The notes under the pieces: generated by a model | What the model was told of the DNA's origin: nothing | What the model saw: only the letters and a program-made list of their open reading frames with translations | Databases searched by the model: none | In this document: positions 22,482 through 33,205 of the stretch, piece after piece | How positions within the stretch are numbered: position 1 is the first letter of the stretch | Layout: every line of letters begins with the position of its first letter | Position numbers and translations under genes: made by a program | Assembly: GCA_029204225.1 (NCBI GenBank) | Contig: CM055098.1 | Location: 18,135,303-18,199,302 of the forward strand | From: Diphasiastrum complanatum | Lineage: Eukaryota; Streptophyta; Lycopodiopsida; Lycopodiales; Lycopodiaceae | Reading direction: 5' to 3' | DNA length: 64,000 nt

Positions 22482-25400
22482 CTGCAACGACAAAAACCAC
22501 TTGGATTAAAGATCTTTGAAGATGAATTTAATGCAACAACTATTCAACAACGAAAAATTGACTATTTGGAATAACTACTCAACAAGGAAAAATGACTATT
22601 TTGAATTGAAAGCATAAGCTTTTCATTGAAAGTTTGTAACATGCTGACCTGCTCTTTGAAGAGCTTCAACTCGTTGTATCAACGTCTTATCCATGCAAAA
22701 TGGAACATAGACTGATTCAAGTTCTGAGGAAAAGCTCATCGATGACTCCCGACTGCGGTTCAGATTGGCTTCTCTTTTAGCTCCACTCTTGAATCCTGTA
22801 AATTCTTGTGTGCCATCAAGGTGAGAAAGACGCAGGACAACCTTTGCCTCCCGAGGAAATAACAAACGAGCGAGTGCTACTGTTGAGCAAGTAGTTGTCA
22901 GGTACATGACACTTATAATGTCTTAAAGCAGATACAAGTGATAACACGACATAGATACAATTGTAAAAATAGCTGAAAATTAGGAGACTGCATTTCAGAT
23001 AGGTTATGTATTCCCCAGATGTCCTAGAATAACACCGATGCTTTTATGAGTAAAATCAGCAAAGAATCAACACACTCGAACAGATGCGGAACCCACTTGG
23101 TAGGATCTTAAACACATACATTCAAAATAAAGTCGCTTGACAAAAGTCAAACACAGTTGCAAAAACTACACTCTTTTCACCATTTGAGGGCAAATGGATA
23201 CTTAGAAAGTAGGTTAAGAGTGGGGTAATGGATTACTGTTAGCTGCTACATTAATGTATCTTTAGAATGAAGTCAACAGCACATAATATGGGATACTTCT
23301 AGCTGCTACTTTAACTTGTCTCTTGACAACACCTAATAGAAGCTTTCTAGTGTTTGCAGAAACGATCAACAACAAATACCAAAAAACAATGCCAATTTAG
23401 AGCAGTAACAGTCCAACGTCCAGCTGGTCGAACGAAATCAGTACCAGAACGTCAGTAGACTCGGGATCTACGCTGACGATCGATCCAGCTATTTTGAATA
23501 TGGTGACCAGGCTTTTAAGATATCCTCCGCACGCAAGGTATACATACTTGCAGAAAACATAACAAATAGTGGATCAAGGCTTGACTGCAAGGAGTAATTA
23601 TATCAAATTAGTTAGCTCATAAATAGCTAAACTTTGATTTAATAACTCCTTGCTATCGCCGATCAAGCTAGATTGCGCTAGTTTGAAAGGTGGTGATCCT
23701 TTCTAAACATGTACATTGATTTGCAATTTGCAAGCGAATTCAACTGACAAGATGGTTTGACTAGCTTTAATCAATCCCTTGTCACCGCAAGATAGTGGAG
23801 TAAGAGAAAGTTTGATGCACCTTCCAATCAAGACAGCTGTTTGCCATTGAATTTGTTTTCTAGGATGACCTTACCTCATGAATTCTGGACTCCCAGGACA
23901 GGTATCATTCCCAGACTATTTAAGGCCTTCTGAAAGGGAGCGCTATCATTTACCACTAGCCATTCGATAGGGTTTATGAGTAGAGTATGTTGATAGGTGA
24001 TAATAACATTCAGGCATTACTTTTTGATTTCATATTAAGTTTCTAACTTGTTTGTAGGAGACTCGGTGCTAATCTTTGTATAGGGTCCAAGTATCAGCCA
24101 TTGATTGTCATTCACGTTTATTCAGTAGTCTCAATTGGGAAGTTTCTAATTGCTCATCAGTTACACTTATACGCTCTTGAGTAATGTCATATCGATTAGT
24201 ATATTATGATCACAATTACATGAACACCAAATGTGCTGATTCAAAGCAAATATTGAAACATGGGCATATAATAATACTCAACCAAAAGCTACAACAGGTA
24301 GAGATACAGTCAATTCGTGTGATTGGATTTCATTTGCTAAATGTTCGACCGTTAAATAATCGGAACTCGGGGACAAGAAAAAGTGCTGAGAATATATAAG
24401 GCGGGCTAAGATGTTTTATCTATGCTGAGGGCTTATAGGATAGTCAAAGAATAAAGAATCGAAGATGGATCGCACAATCCCTCTACTTTCTACTCTAGAT
24501 TTTCTTGTATTCCTGCAAACTACTGTCAGAATCTACTAACCACCCAAAAAATTGGCTCCAACACAGATGCATCTTGAGCACCTTCACAGAAAAACTGCTA
24601 CTGGAGCTCTTCACTCAGCTCTCGTAGATGCAATCTCGTCCCAGGCATCTTTTCCTGATAGACTGCCGTTAATGAAATGGCGCCTAACCTGAAGGACAAG
24701 GAAATCTTTTACTTGAAAATTTTAAATTCAAGAGTTGAAGAAGCAGGTGATCAATTGACCTTAGAAGGAGGTCCACAAAGATATGGTTGGTCAGGCTGCG
24801 TTTCCACAGCTATTTGTTACCCTTATAACGTATGAACGAAAGCACTGGGGCTCGAGAAATGGAAGCTTGCCAGGGTGCGAAATAGCAATATTATCAATAT
24901 TGTGAATGACAGAAGAACAAAAATCATTTCTTTGCACCGCAGATTAAGGCATCAAAGTCTTTGCTACCTAAAGCATATAAGGTAGTGGCCGGTATGCAAC
25001 AGAGTTCTAGGTTAAGTAGGTAGCTAATGTACTCTAAAGTTCTAAATATTAATGTCCTACATGAAGGTCTGATCACAACCCCAATTTAGATCACAGGCCG
25101 CTTCAGTAATATAGGATTTCAGTAAAACAACTAGGGGTTGAAAATGGTCAAAGTGTACATAATCAGGTTGGTAGATTTTTAACAAAGCATCTAGAGCTCT
25201 TAAATTTTGTAAGGCCAGAAAACAATTCAGACATGAAGAACTTTTAGCCCTCACTGTTGTACTCTTTAAGGTGCTGTTTATTGAATTGAGCTATGAAGGC
25301 TTTCTCACGTCTAGAACTAGTGTTTGACTGCAGTTGACAGAAACAAAAATAGTTGTCGCTGTGGTGAATATACGTTATGAACGGTGAACAATCTTTGAAG

Positions 25401-27276
25401 AGTATACGTAGTGTACCTCTGTTTTCAAGATACAGTAGCCGCATAAATAACTCTCTTTCACCGACAACAGGAAAGACCGATAGAGGATTTTCTTTGTCAG
25501 CTTGCTCTAATATCTCGACGCAAATTTTATTCCTCAAATAGTCCTCCCTTGTTTCCATACGACCATTGAGCTCAGAGTTTCTTGTTAATCTCTTTGAGAT
25601 TTGGAGAGCAGTTAAGCCATCGGGTGTTAAATCTAGCGGATTTGCTCCTTTTTCTACTACCGATCCAATTATCTCAGGATCCCGGCGCATAGTTGCAACA
25701 TGTAGCACTGTGTAACCGCGTCTGTCCCTGCCGTTTATGTCTGCCACAGGCAGATCCATCAACTCTGCAGTCGTCTTTGAATCACAATAACTTGCAGCGT
25801 AATGGAGAGCATAAGCGCTATCGACAGTTAGCCTTGACTCCGTCAACAAAAGCTGCACCAACTCTATATCATGTAAATCCAGGGCCTTATATATTCTTCT
25901 GCACTGCTTGTCCTGGAAAGAGTCGCTGTAGATGGAGTCCAACAAACCAAGCCTCAGACGCAGAGCAGTGATTTGTTGGTAAATCTCTTCTGGAAGCCGT
26001 TTTTCGAAAACAAGGGGTTCGATGTCAGATGATGCCAAAGCCTGAATGCATAGTTCCTTCAAATCTGTGGCCCCATTTCTCAAAGCGGCTACCACGATCT
26101 GTAACACATCCTCTATTTGAGCTTTTTCAACCACGTCTAGAAGGCGTTGCTGCAAAAATAATGTATTCAAACAACTTAGCTAAGAAAGTCTACTATTGTT
26201 TCGGCTTATGTTGCATAATCCAAAGAAATGTATTATGTGAGATTTTTTCTGGCTTGCAGGCACGACGTCGTTTCCAGAGCATCACAGTTTACCTGATTGC
26301 TTGCATATTCAAAAGGCAACTACCACATCATAAGTGTTTGATCTGAAGAATAAATGTGATGGGATTGAAATCCAGTTAGTCACACAAATGAGGAAATACA
26401 AGAGAAAAAAAAAAATATAACTAACCTCAACTGGCTTAACATTAATAAGCTGTATAGTGCATGGACGTATATTCGGATAGGGTGAACATTCACTTGTAAA
26501 CATTGCTCGTGTAGCAGGTCATCTATACGCTCTACTGTAATAGAGTTTCTAAATTTAATATTTTGTTGGATCTAGTCGTAATCTGCTAACTTAGAGCGTT
26601 ATCATGAAATGGAAGCTTTCAGAAACTCGCAAGCTCTACAATCTTGAAGATGAGGACTAGGAAAATCCGGTCGATTGTTCATTTGATATTTAGATAACAA
26701 GAATTACAAAGATATAGAGAGAATGCTTAACAAAGAACAACTGAGTAAGATATAATCTGAAGCACATTATGGACTCCAAAAGTTAATAAACATATCGGCC
26801 ATGGATCAAGAGGTGCTTTAGAAGGACGAACATGCCTCTGAGAGTGTTTTCAACTCCGAAATATCAAACACAGAGGCAGCACAAAGAAGCTCCAGATAAG
26901 TATCGATGACCGGCCAACAGCAGATATGCGAACACAGTGAGTCCATGCAAGACACGGAGCAAGCTTCGTTGACTCCCTTGAGTAAGCCACCATAGAAATA
27001 ACGTAATGCAATCATTAATGGCTTATATCCAATTCTCCCGGAAGTAACGAGCTGATTTATATCAAATTCCTGCTTAGAGCACAGAGCTTCCTTACTTTTC
27101 TCGAGTAAAGGACTGCAACGCGTGGAGAAAACAGTGCGGAAAAAAGAGTTGCGAGCTGCTAACACGCATCGGTGAACAGGCACTGAAATTCCATCCACAT
27201 TTATCGCAGCATCACTGTAATCCGCTTCAGGAATAGATGCCAGTAGTCCATCTATATCATGCCTAAGCTTATGCAT
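22291..27276 (-). CDS. NPR1: NPR1-like BTB/ankyrin transcriptional co-regulator (four exons)
   Basis: Predicted spliced gene with exons 27276-26836, 26149-25417, 22879-22649 and 22481-22291, together 1596 nt or 531 residues plus stop. Order: BTB/POZ (about residues 22-147), ankyrin repeats (about 240-340), and an NPR1-type C-terminal domain (about 392-531). A C-x4-C-x-H-x2-C motif (C110, C115, H117, C120) matches the NPR1 zinc site in the BTB region. The exon plan and junction phases match Arabidopsis NPR1, with exon 2 ending LENR and exon 4 starting at V-x-x-GQRFFPRC. NPR1 family proteins are salicylate-responsive co-regulators that bind TGA factors in the nucleus. The protein is shorter at both ends than the angiosperm one, and a basic C-terminal tail is missing. 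The start is the first in-frame ATG after an upstream stop, so an extra 5' exon is possible. Confidence 0.85.
22649..22879 (-). CDS. NPR1: NPR1-like exon 3: start of C-terminal domain
   Basis: 231 nt between CTCAACAG and GTCAGC. The first codon is completed across the splice as Val, giving VALARLLFPREAKVVLRL, the hallmark opening of the NPR1-like C-terminal domain. DGTQEF follows, matching the G-T-x-E-F motif of the family. The middle (RESSMSFSSELESVY) is less conserved, and the exon ends IQRVEALQRA, the equivalent of the helix before the last exon. It is separated from exon 2 by a 2.5-kb intron. Confidence 0.87.
22880..25416 (-). other. NPR1-like intron 2 (about 2.5 kb)
   Basis: Bounded by GTACAC (25416) and CTCAACAG (ending 22880). 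It contains no convincing ORF or transposon domain. The part from about 25025 to 25416 belongs to the segmental duplication. The interval 21693-22290, between copia fragment D and the stop codon, holds the presumptive 3' UTR and nothing else recognisable. Confidence 0.6.
25417..26149 (-). CDS. NPR1: NPR1-like exon 2: linker helices and ankyrin repeats
   Basis: 733 nt after a TTTTTGCAG acceptor. It opens QRLLDVVEKAQIEDVLQI, the conserved stretch after the BTB domain. It continues through LPEEIYQQ and the ankyrin repeats (AYALHYAASYCDSKT, INGRDRRGYTVLHVATMRRD, EKGANPLDLTPDGLTALQI) to KICVEILEQADKEN. It ends LLYLENR with a GTACAC donor in phase 1. The frame is open throughout, in contrast with its decayed duplicate at 1368-2072. 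Confidence 0.9.
26836..27276 (-). CDS. NPR1: NPR1-like exon 1: BTB/POZ domain
   Basis: Encodes 147 residues, starting MHKLRHD. Reading upstream, the frame stays open for about 30 codons to a TGA near 27370, with no other ATG. The BTB core includes PVHRCVLAARNSFF (34-47), followed by GYKPLMIALRYFYGG and the C2HC zinc motif at 110-120. The exon closes with ELKTLSE. The following intron appears to begin GCATGT, not GT: with this donor the frame joins exactly to QRLLDVVEK in exon 2, as in other NPR1 genes. Confidence 0.85.
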
Positions 27277-27972
27277 TGCTTCCTTTTCAGCGGCCGTCAA
27301 GCCGTTACCTCCATCGGGTCCTGCTGCTGCAGTGCAAGTACAACAGCTTCGCCCCAGCGATGGTGATCAGTGAAGAGCCTGTAGGGCAGTAGAAAGCGAG
27401 AAATGTGCCATTGCAAGCAGAACTCAACACTCCACAACAGATGCATATAAAACGGGTCTACAGCATATTCTCACCTCTTGCTCTCTTGACTCGTCCAGAG
27501 AGACATAATGCCACTAGGGGACATGCATTCAAGGCCAATGCAAACTCGTCGTCCTTGCCCTTTTCTTTCTTGTTTCGCTTTTCACTCCAATTTCTGCATG
27601 ACAATGATCCAATTTAAGGGATCTAGGACTAAGCTTGATCCATCGCAGATCTTCTAGATCTGTTTGTCACTTAACTGTCGAAAAATATCATATATTCTTG
27701 CCAACGTAACTCTTCATATCTGCTAGCTTCATCAAGTAACGCATCAATCTCTGCATGCCAATCAAATCGAACCTGAATAATGCTCTCATTATTTTGCTAT
27801 GGATGCCATCATTTACGTGTCTTCCACAACAGCTAACAACTTACATGCACGTTAAAAGACTTGATTAATGTAATATATTCTTTAGTAATGGATCTATTTG
27901 GTTGCATTGCGGGAAACAAGTTTTGTGGGCTCAGTTTCGAAACCCCAAAAATTGGAATTCAAATCGATGGTA

Positions 27973-27973
27973 A

Positions 27974-28009
<36 letters not shown>

Positions 28010-28018
28010 TTGTGTGTA

Positions 28019-28073
<55 letters not shown>

Positions 28074-28100
28074 GAGAGAGAGAGAGCGCGAGAGAGAGAG
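27973..28100. repeat. Compound (GA)n/(GT)n microsatellite
   Basis: Interrupted GA repeats flank a short GT run (about 28010-28036). It lies around 0.7 kb upstream of the NPR1-like start codon, possibly in its promoter region. The equivalent place in duplication copy 1 (about 3855) has only a few GA units, so the repeat expanded or contracted after the duplication. Confidence 0.9.
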
Positions 28101-28340
28101 GGGAATAGTTATATCTTTAAAGAAATAAGTTTATCTGAAAATCTGAACGAAGATCTTTTCAAGAGGTGAATGTAAAGTTACTCATTCCGAGAGACGAGAG
28201 TGAGACAGAGTGATATAAAGTTAGCACGTTACCCGTTTTGATTGGGCCACGCGTACCTTGAAGCTCCAGCAACCGGCAGATGCCCTCCAGTCGGTAAAAA
28301 AGGAAAGAAAGGTCTAGAACGTTCTGCCTTATCCAAAGCC

Positions 28341-29209
28341 TCGATCTTATTTTTACTCCATTTTTGCTATGCATAGTAATATGAGCTGTTTTATTTCTTG
28401 GACACCACCCATGTGTGGGGTTTAAACTTGGGTGGTCATATTATGCATTCGTTAATGGCCGTTGGGACGATGCTACTGCATATAATCTAGACCCAGTGAC
28501 GAACTACGCCAGGGAGGGGCCACATTATATGTGATGATGGGCCCACCAGTGAAACTCATGTAATTGCATTTGCGAGGAATGTTTGGGCAATTATGTTAAA
28601 CAGTCCTTTTTTAAATGAGCATGAATTTATGGGAGCTTTATTATGCAATACAATATAGGGCCGAAAAAGGACTTAGGCTTGGTGCAAATACATATTATTA
28701 GAGCATACAAGGGAGGGAGGAGGATGTTAGCAAATACATAGATTATTGTTAGGAGTCAAGGAACCTCATCTATCAATTACATTGTGTCACAAATCATAAA
28801 CGTAATCTTGGATGATATTTTGGAGACCAATATAACACAAGTAGTACAAGGGAAGGATTCTTTTAGGTCATGCTTTTGAGATAACCCCAACATCAGTGGA
28901 CCAAGACGGTTGTCAAAAAAAAAGGAAGGGACCTAGACCCTTCACTGTTGTCAAGAAACTTCAAAATTTGTCTTTTCGAATTTTACACTCCTGCTACCAT
29001 CATGTGTCAGTGTAAAGAATCTTATGACGCCATAAGATCCCTTGTCACAAGATATACAAAGATATAAGGCTATGATATGTTGCAGAAATATATTATGCTA
29101 TAAAACTCTTTTCTTTAACATGTGTACTGTTGGGAGATGTTTGCCTACCAGAATGGTTGTTCAAATGTTATGTAATCTAGAGACTAATTGACCAGTTCTT
29201 GTGTGGAGA
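28341..29209. other. Intergenic stretch without a recognisable gene
   Basis: No ORF with family resemblance. A small imperfect inverted repeat, CACCACCCATG against CTTGGGTGGTC, sits at about 28404-28440. The segment near 28700-28860 has weak similarity to 4250-4400, so some flanking homology may extend beyond the main duplication. Confidence 0.4.
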
Positions 29210-29725
29210 AAATTAGATCACAAAGATCTGATTATGCCCTTTGATCTTTAGCTATAATGGAAAGCACATCTAGCTAGCACTATTCACATTGTAGAAATCT
29301 TGCATCTACTACACATAGAAGATGTAAACTCAATAAGAACTTGACAAAATCACTTATGGATGATAATTTACTATTGTTGTTCGTACAATAGCCGTACTAC
29401 AACAAGTTTTACACGTGTTGATCAATCACATAAGACAAAATAGCATTCTACACACAAGACGGTGACACGATTTCAATATATTACCACCAAGATGCAAAAA
29501 TGGATGTAGAACCCCAAAGAGATATCTTCCATAAGAATGAAAGAGAGAAGGAGAGAGAAGAAATGCTCCCATGCTTGTACACTACAGCAGCTCTTTGCCC
29601 TATTTGGATGCCCAAACTTATTAACTTATGGAAGGTTCTAGATCTCTTCCAAACCCTAGATCTATCATGACTGGATTCAATGGATCTATAAAAAACAATT
29701 TGAGTAGTTCTACATGTTATGAAGA
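29210..29725 (-). repeat. Diverged copia LTR fragment
   Basis: It aligns in order with the LTRs of elements C and F, with the CATCTACTACACATAGAAG-like block, then ACTTGACAAAATCACTTATG, a GTCGT/GTTCGTACAA block and ATTCTACACACAAGA. Divergence is much higher than between the LTRs of element C. It abuts the 3' LTR of element F. Confidence 0.55.
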
Positions 29726-30362
29726 ATTTGGAATCAATCAAGATCCAAATCCATAACCTGGTCTTTGGTTAGAAATAGATCAATTCTTCCAATCTTGCCA
29801 ATGTGAAAAAATCAACATCTACTTAATGAAAGAGATGCAAACTCACTAATAACCTGATCAAACATCAAATATAAGATATGATGAAGTTGTTGTCCATACA
29901 AAAACATTTGTATTTCACATGTGTGGATCCAAAAATAACATAAAATAAGCATTCTACACACAAGATTGCAAGATATCACCAACTTTAGTGCACCAATGGA
30001 TAGATGAACCCAAGAGAACTATGTATAAGCATGAAATGAGATAAGAGAGACAAAATGTCTTCTCTTCCCACGAGTTACATCCTTTTATAACAAGTCCAAA
30101 CCTGATTTCAAACTTTGGTTTCAATCCATAATGAAAATCCCTACTATTATTGTGACTAGATTCAATGTCTCTATCACTCAAATTTGAATCTACTAAAACT
30201 CGTGTACTATACTTTCCCACACTCTCAAAAAGTGTTTATTCAAATGCTTTTAGACCAACATAACTTTGAAAAATAAAACTCTAAGTCTAATATGAAAATT
30301 GGCCTCAATTGCCAAATATACAAACATGACCAATATAGCAAAACTAGTTGAAATTTCTCACA
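29726..30362 (-). repeat. 3' LTR of copia element F
   Basis: On the minus strand it starts TGTGAGAAATTTCAACTAG after the purine tract CAGTTGAAGAGGGAG, and is homologous along its length to the 650-bp LTR of element C. The left edge is approximate (about 29726). It includes the conserved TTATAAAAGGATG block near 30070, a likely TATA region for LTR transcription. Confidence 0.75.
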
Positions 30363-30419
30363 CTCCCTCTTCAACTGGTTTTAGCATAGGCTTTGAAAAA
30401 ATTCCAAGTGAAGTCCTAT

Positions 30420-30713
30420 GCTTCATAAACAATCCTTTCCCAATGCTTTGGTGAAAATATCAGCTACACATTCCCTTGAGGACACATGTTGAAGCTCCAC
30501 CTCCTTTGCCATGACTTGCTCCTTCACAAAGTGATATGCCACCTCAATATGCTTGTTCCTAACATGAAAGATAGGATTTGTTGCCAACTTTTGAGCTAAT
30601 AGGTGGTCACAAAAGATGATTGGGCTCTTTGAAACATATAACAAGTGAAGATGCTTGATCATCCTCTTGATCCATACCATCTCCTTTGTGCAATGTGTTG
30701 TACCATTAGAGGA
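30420..30713 (-). pseudogene. RNase H C-terminal part of copia element F
   Basis: Encodes the end of copia RNase H, with SPIIFCDHLLAQKLATNP (the normal DN pair is DH here), ARSKHIE-like RNKHIEVAYHFVKEQV and SSRECVADIFTKALGK. It is separated from the preceding RNase H sequence by the E3 insertion, next to which eight or so bases of the family consensus are missing. Confidence 0.85.
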
Positions 30714-33205
30714 GTTTTGAATATCAAAAAGACCCTTTAAGGAATGCCATGTAGGATATAGAAAAATATCAAAATAAAAAAAACAACATTGTTTATTTGC
30801 TTGCCCACACCATTCCCAATGCCTCCCTAACTCCCAATGATCTAACTACAACGTCTATAGTCACAGTTAAGAACTATTAACAGTTCGCAGTATAACTTGA
30901 CTATATTTAAAAATCATTCCCTCCATTGGTTACAAAAAGGGCAATATTTTCACTGGATCTAGAATATGACTGCCTTCCCCAAATTCAAATCAGGAAAAAT
31001 TGCAAAATGTTTACATATGCATTCCTTCCACGAGAATGGAAATATGAGCGCCAACTACGTATTGGAATGAAAAAATGAGTGGCATTTCTAAATTTGAATC
31101 AAGCATACAAGCATGGAGATTGGATTGAACGTACATAGTTTTATGCATTAACATTGGCATTGTCAATGGAAATAGTTCTCAGATTGCACTAAAGAAATTT
31201 CAATCTTATTTTGTAGTGACCACTGGAGTTTAAACATGATCTTTATTAAGAGATCTGTAGATAATATTATTAAAGGTTTTTGTGTCAAGATGAATTCGAC
31301 GAGAAATACGCATAAAGATGTAGATATATACCTTCCATATCTAAGTAAATATATTCCTACAGATGTTACTCATTCCGTGGATTGGCAGATTGTCAATTTG
31401 GAGGTAAACTCTGTCTTTCTTAATAGCATTTTGAAATCAATATTATAATGTAATTGTTCATTCTAATTCATTATGTTTCATAATTGATTTCTTGTGTGCT
31501 GAATTATTTTGCAGTCACCCCAGCAAAATGATTCATTCAGCTATGGGTGGTACACATTATACAATGCAAAGTTATTTTTTGAGTGGTTCAACCTTAAACA
31601 AGATGTTGATATTTCTAAGGTAATAAATTTTGTTTATTCTTATTTTGGAATCATGATTAGTTTTCTATTATGTTGATGTTTTTGGCCATTACTAATACAT
31701 GAATGTTCTATTTTGCAGTTTACACTTCCCGAGTACACATCAAGCCAGATTTAGACAAGAAATTATCCTGAGTATACTGGCTAGGACAAGGCTTCAGCCT
31801 CCCGTTATTGATGATGGTGCAAAGGATGATGTAGTTATACTAAATTAAGATCAGAACAAATATAGATAGCATAGAACAAAAATACATGTATCGAATTCAC
31901 AGAAAAATATACATCGATAAATTAAATGTTGCTCCAGTTTATGAATTTGGGAGCACAAAATACATGTACTGATGCCCAACTTGGGCTTTTATTTATTGAA
32001 TGAAAGAGTGTATACACAGATTTTTACTAAAGTTTATTTGAAACTAATGTTGTAGGTAGATCTTTGCAGCATGTTATCAGCTCCTATCCTTTTTGCATCT
32101 GTGACATGGCAAATATTAGTGAATGTGCAATTGTAAATGATGACATTTTCTATTATTTTGTTCTATTTTGAAATGGCAATAAACATAAAGTACTTACGAG
32201 TCTTCCGTTGATGATAAATCTGAAATATGTTGGTGGATTGGTTTGTAATAGCATGAGCTCTGTTATGATAAAATCAAGCTTCCAATGCTCTTCCACCTCA
32301 ACTTATGCATGATGGATATAAATCTAAAAAAAAAAACAATGTTGAAGCATTTAAATCATAATCTGAAGAGCATCAATAAAGAAAATCACCTATGATTGTT
32401 GTAGAGTGCATATGTTTTGATATACTTACAATTACATTTTTGATGATCATGAGGATTGATATCATGTACTTTGATTTTTGAATGCATGTATACATGTTGT
32501 ACTAAGACTTCTGATATACATTGACCTCCCAGGGTAGTCTTAAACTCCAAAATTTTTGCTTTCCAATAAGATTTGTAAGTCATTTTTGCTCTTTTCTTTT
32601 GTCAAAAATTGCCCTTTGATGATGAATGCAGCAATACCCATGAGTTCTTCGTATATTTTGTTGGCTTCCAGTTATCAACTTCATCTTTCTCATTGTAAAG
32701 AATCACAGACTCGATTGTAGATCTGGGTCTCCTTGCCATTGCTATTTTCAAAGCCTGGGTGCCAAAAAACTCTCTGATATGATACTTAATTTCAATATTT
32801 CGTATCACATTTAATCTAATGTGAATGCCACCATAGTCACAGTTACTGCGTATACCACATTTTATGTAACTGTACATACTATAATTCTATAAGTGTAACT
32901 AGTATAGTTAGAAAATTTCATTATACTAACTAGCATAGTCAAGTAAATTTAACTTGAGGTATTGACATCAGGCAGATTAGCACGTGTTGGGCAGGAAGAA
33001 GAAACCAATGGGATACGTCCATGCTGCTCGGACACAAATTTCAAAGTTTTCTATATTGCATTTTTATTTTTTAGTTAATTTGAACTACGTTACGTAGATT
33101 TCAAATTTGTGCATTTTGATTGGGCCTGGTGACGGTCAAAACTAAAGAAAAAAAATAAAAGTATCTTTACAAAGGGTCTTTTTGATATTGAGAACTCCTC
33201 TAATG
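30714..33205. mobile_element. TIR element E3 (CATTAG family, 2.49 kb) carrying a ULP1-like gene fragment
   Basis: The ends CATTAGAGGAGTT and AACTCCTCTAATG are inverted repeats, and similarity continues to about 40 bp through CAATATCAAAAAGACCCTTT. It lies in element F's RNase H between GTAC and TCGG, which are joined in the intact copy (near 53710), so there is no target duplication. The right subterminal region has CTACGTTACGTAG at 33085-33097, like E1. Besides the ULP1-like exons at 31212-31848, the minus strand has two short unrecognised ORFs (32602-32877 and 32386-32583). No transposase is recognised. Confidence 0.8.
31212..31848 (+). pseudogene. ULP1/SENP-type cysteine protease gene fragment, three exons
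   Basis: The exon pieces are about 31212-31403, 31515-31619 and 31719-31848, joined at GAG/GTAAAC, TTTTGCAG, AAG/GTAATA and TTTTGCAG. They encode a C48 (Ulp1) protease end: HSVDWQIVNLE runs across the first junction into SPQQNDSFSYGWYTLYNAK, then LFFEWFNL. In active members this place reads PQQ-N-x-x-DCG with the nucleophile Cys. Here Asp and Cys are Ser and Tyr, so it cannot be catalytic. The third exon has a frameshift, then RFRQEIILSILARTRL, and a stop. Intron survival points to capture of genomic DNA. ULP1-like domains are known passengers of plant Mutator-like elements. Confidence 0.6.

Larger units (their letters stand above)
25025..28340 (-). repeat. Segmental duplication, copy 2 (pairs with 688-4110)
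   Basis: The intact partner, holding intron-2 sequence, exon 2, intron 1, exon 1 and about 1 kb of upstream DNA, in the same orientation as copy 1. The upstream portion also corresponds: both have GTTTCGAA followed by AATCGATGGTA, and both have TTTTGATTGGGCCACGCGT near the distal edge. The copies share flanking non-coding DNA, so the event was DNA-based and not retrocopying. Confidence 0.85.
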
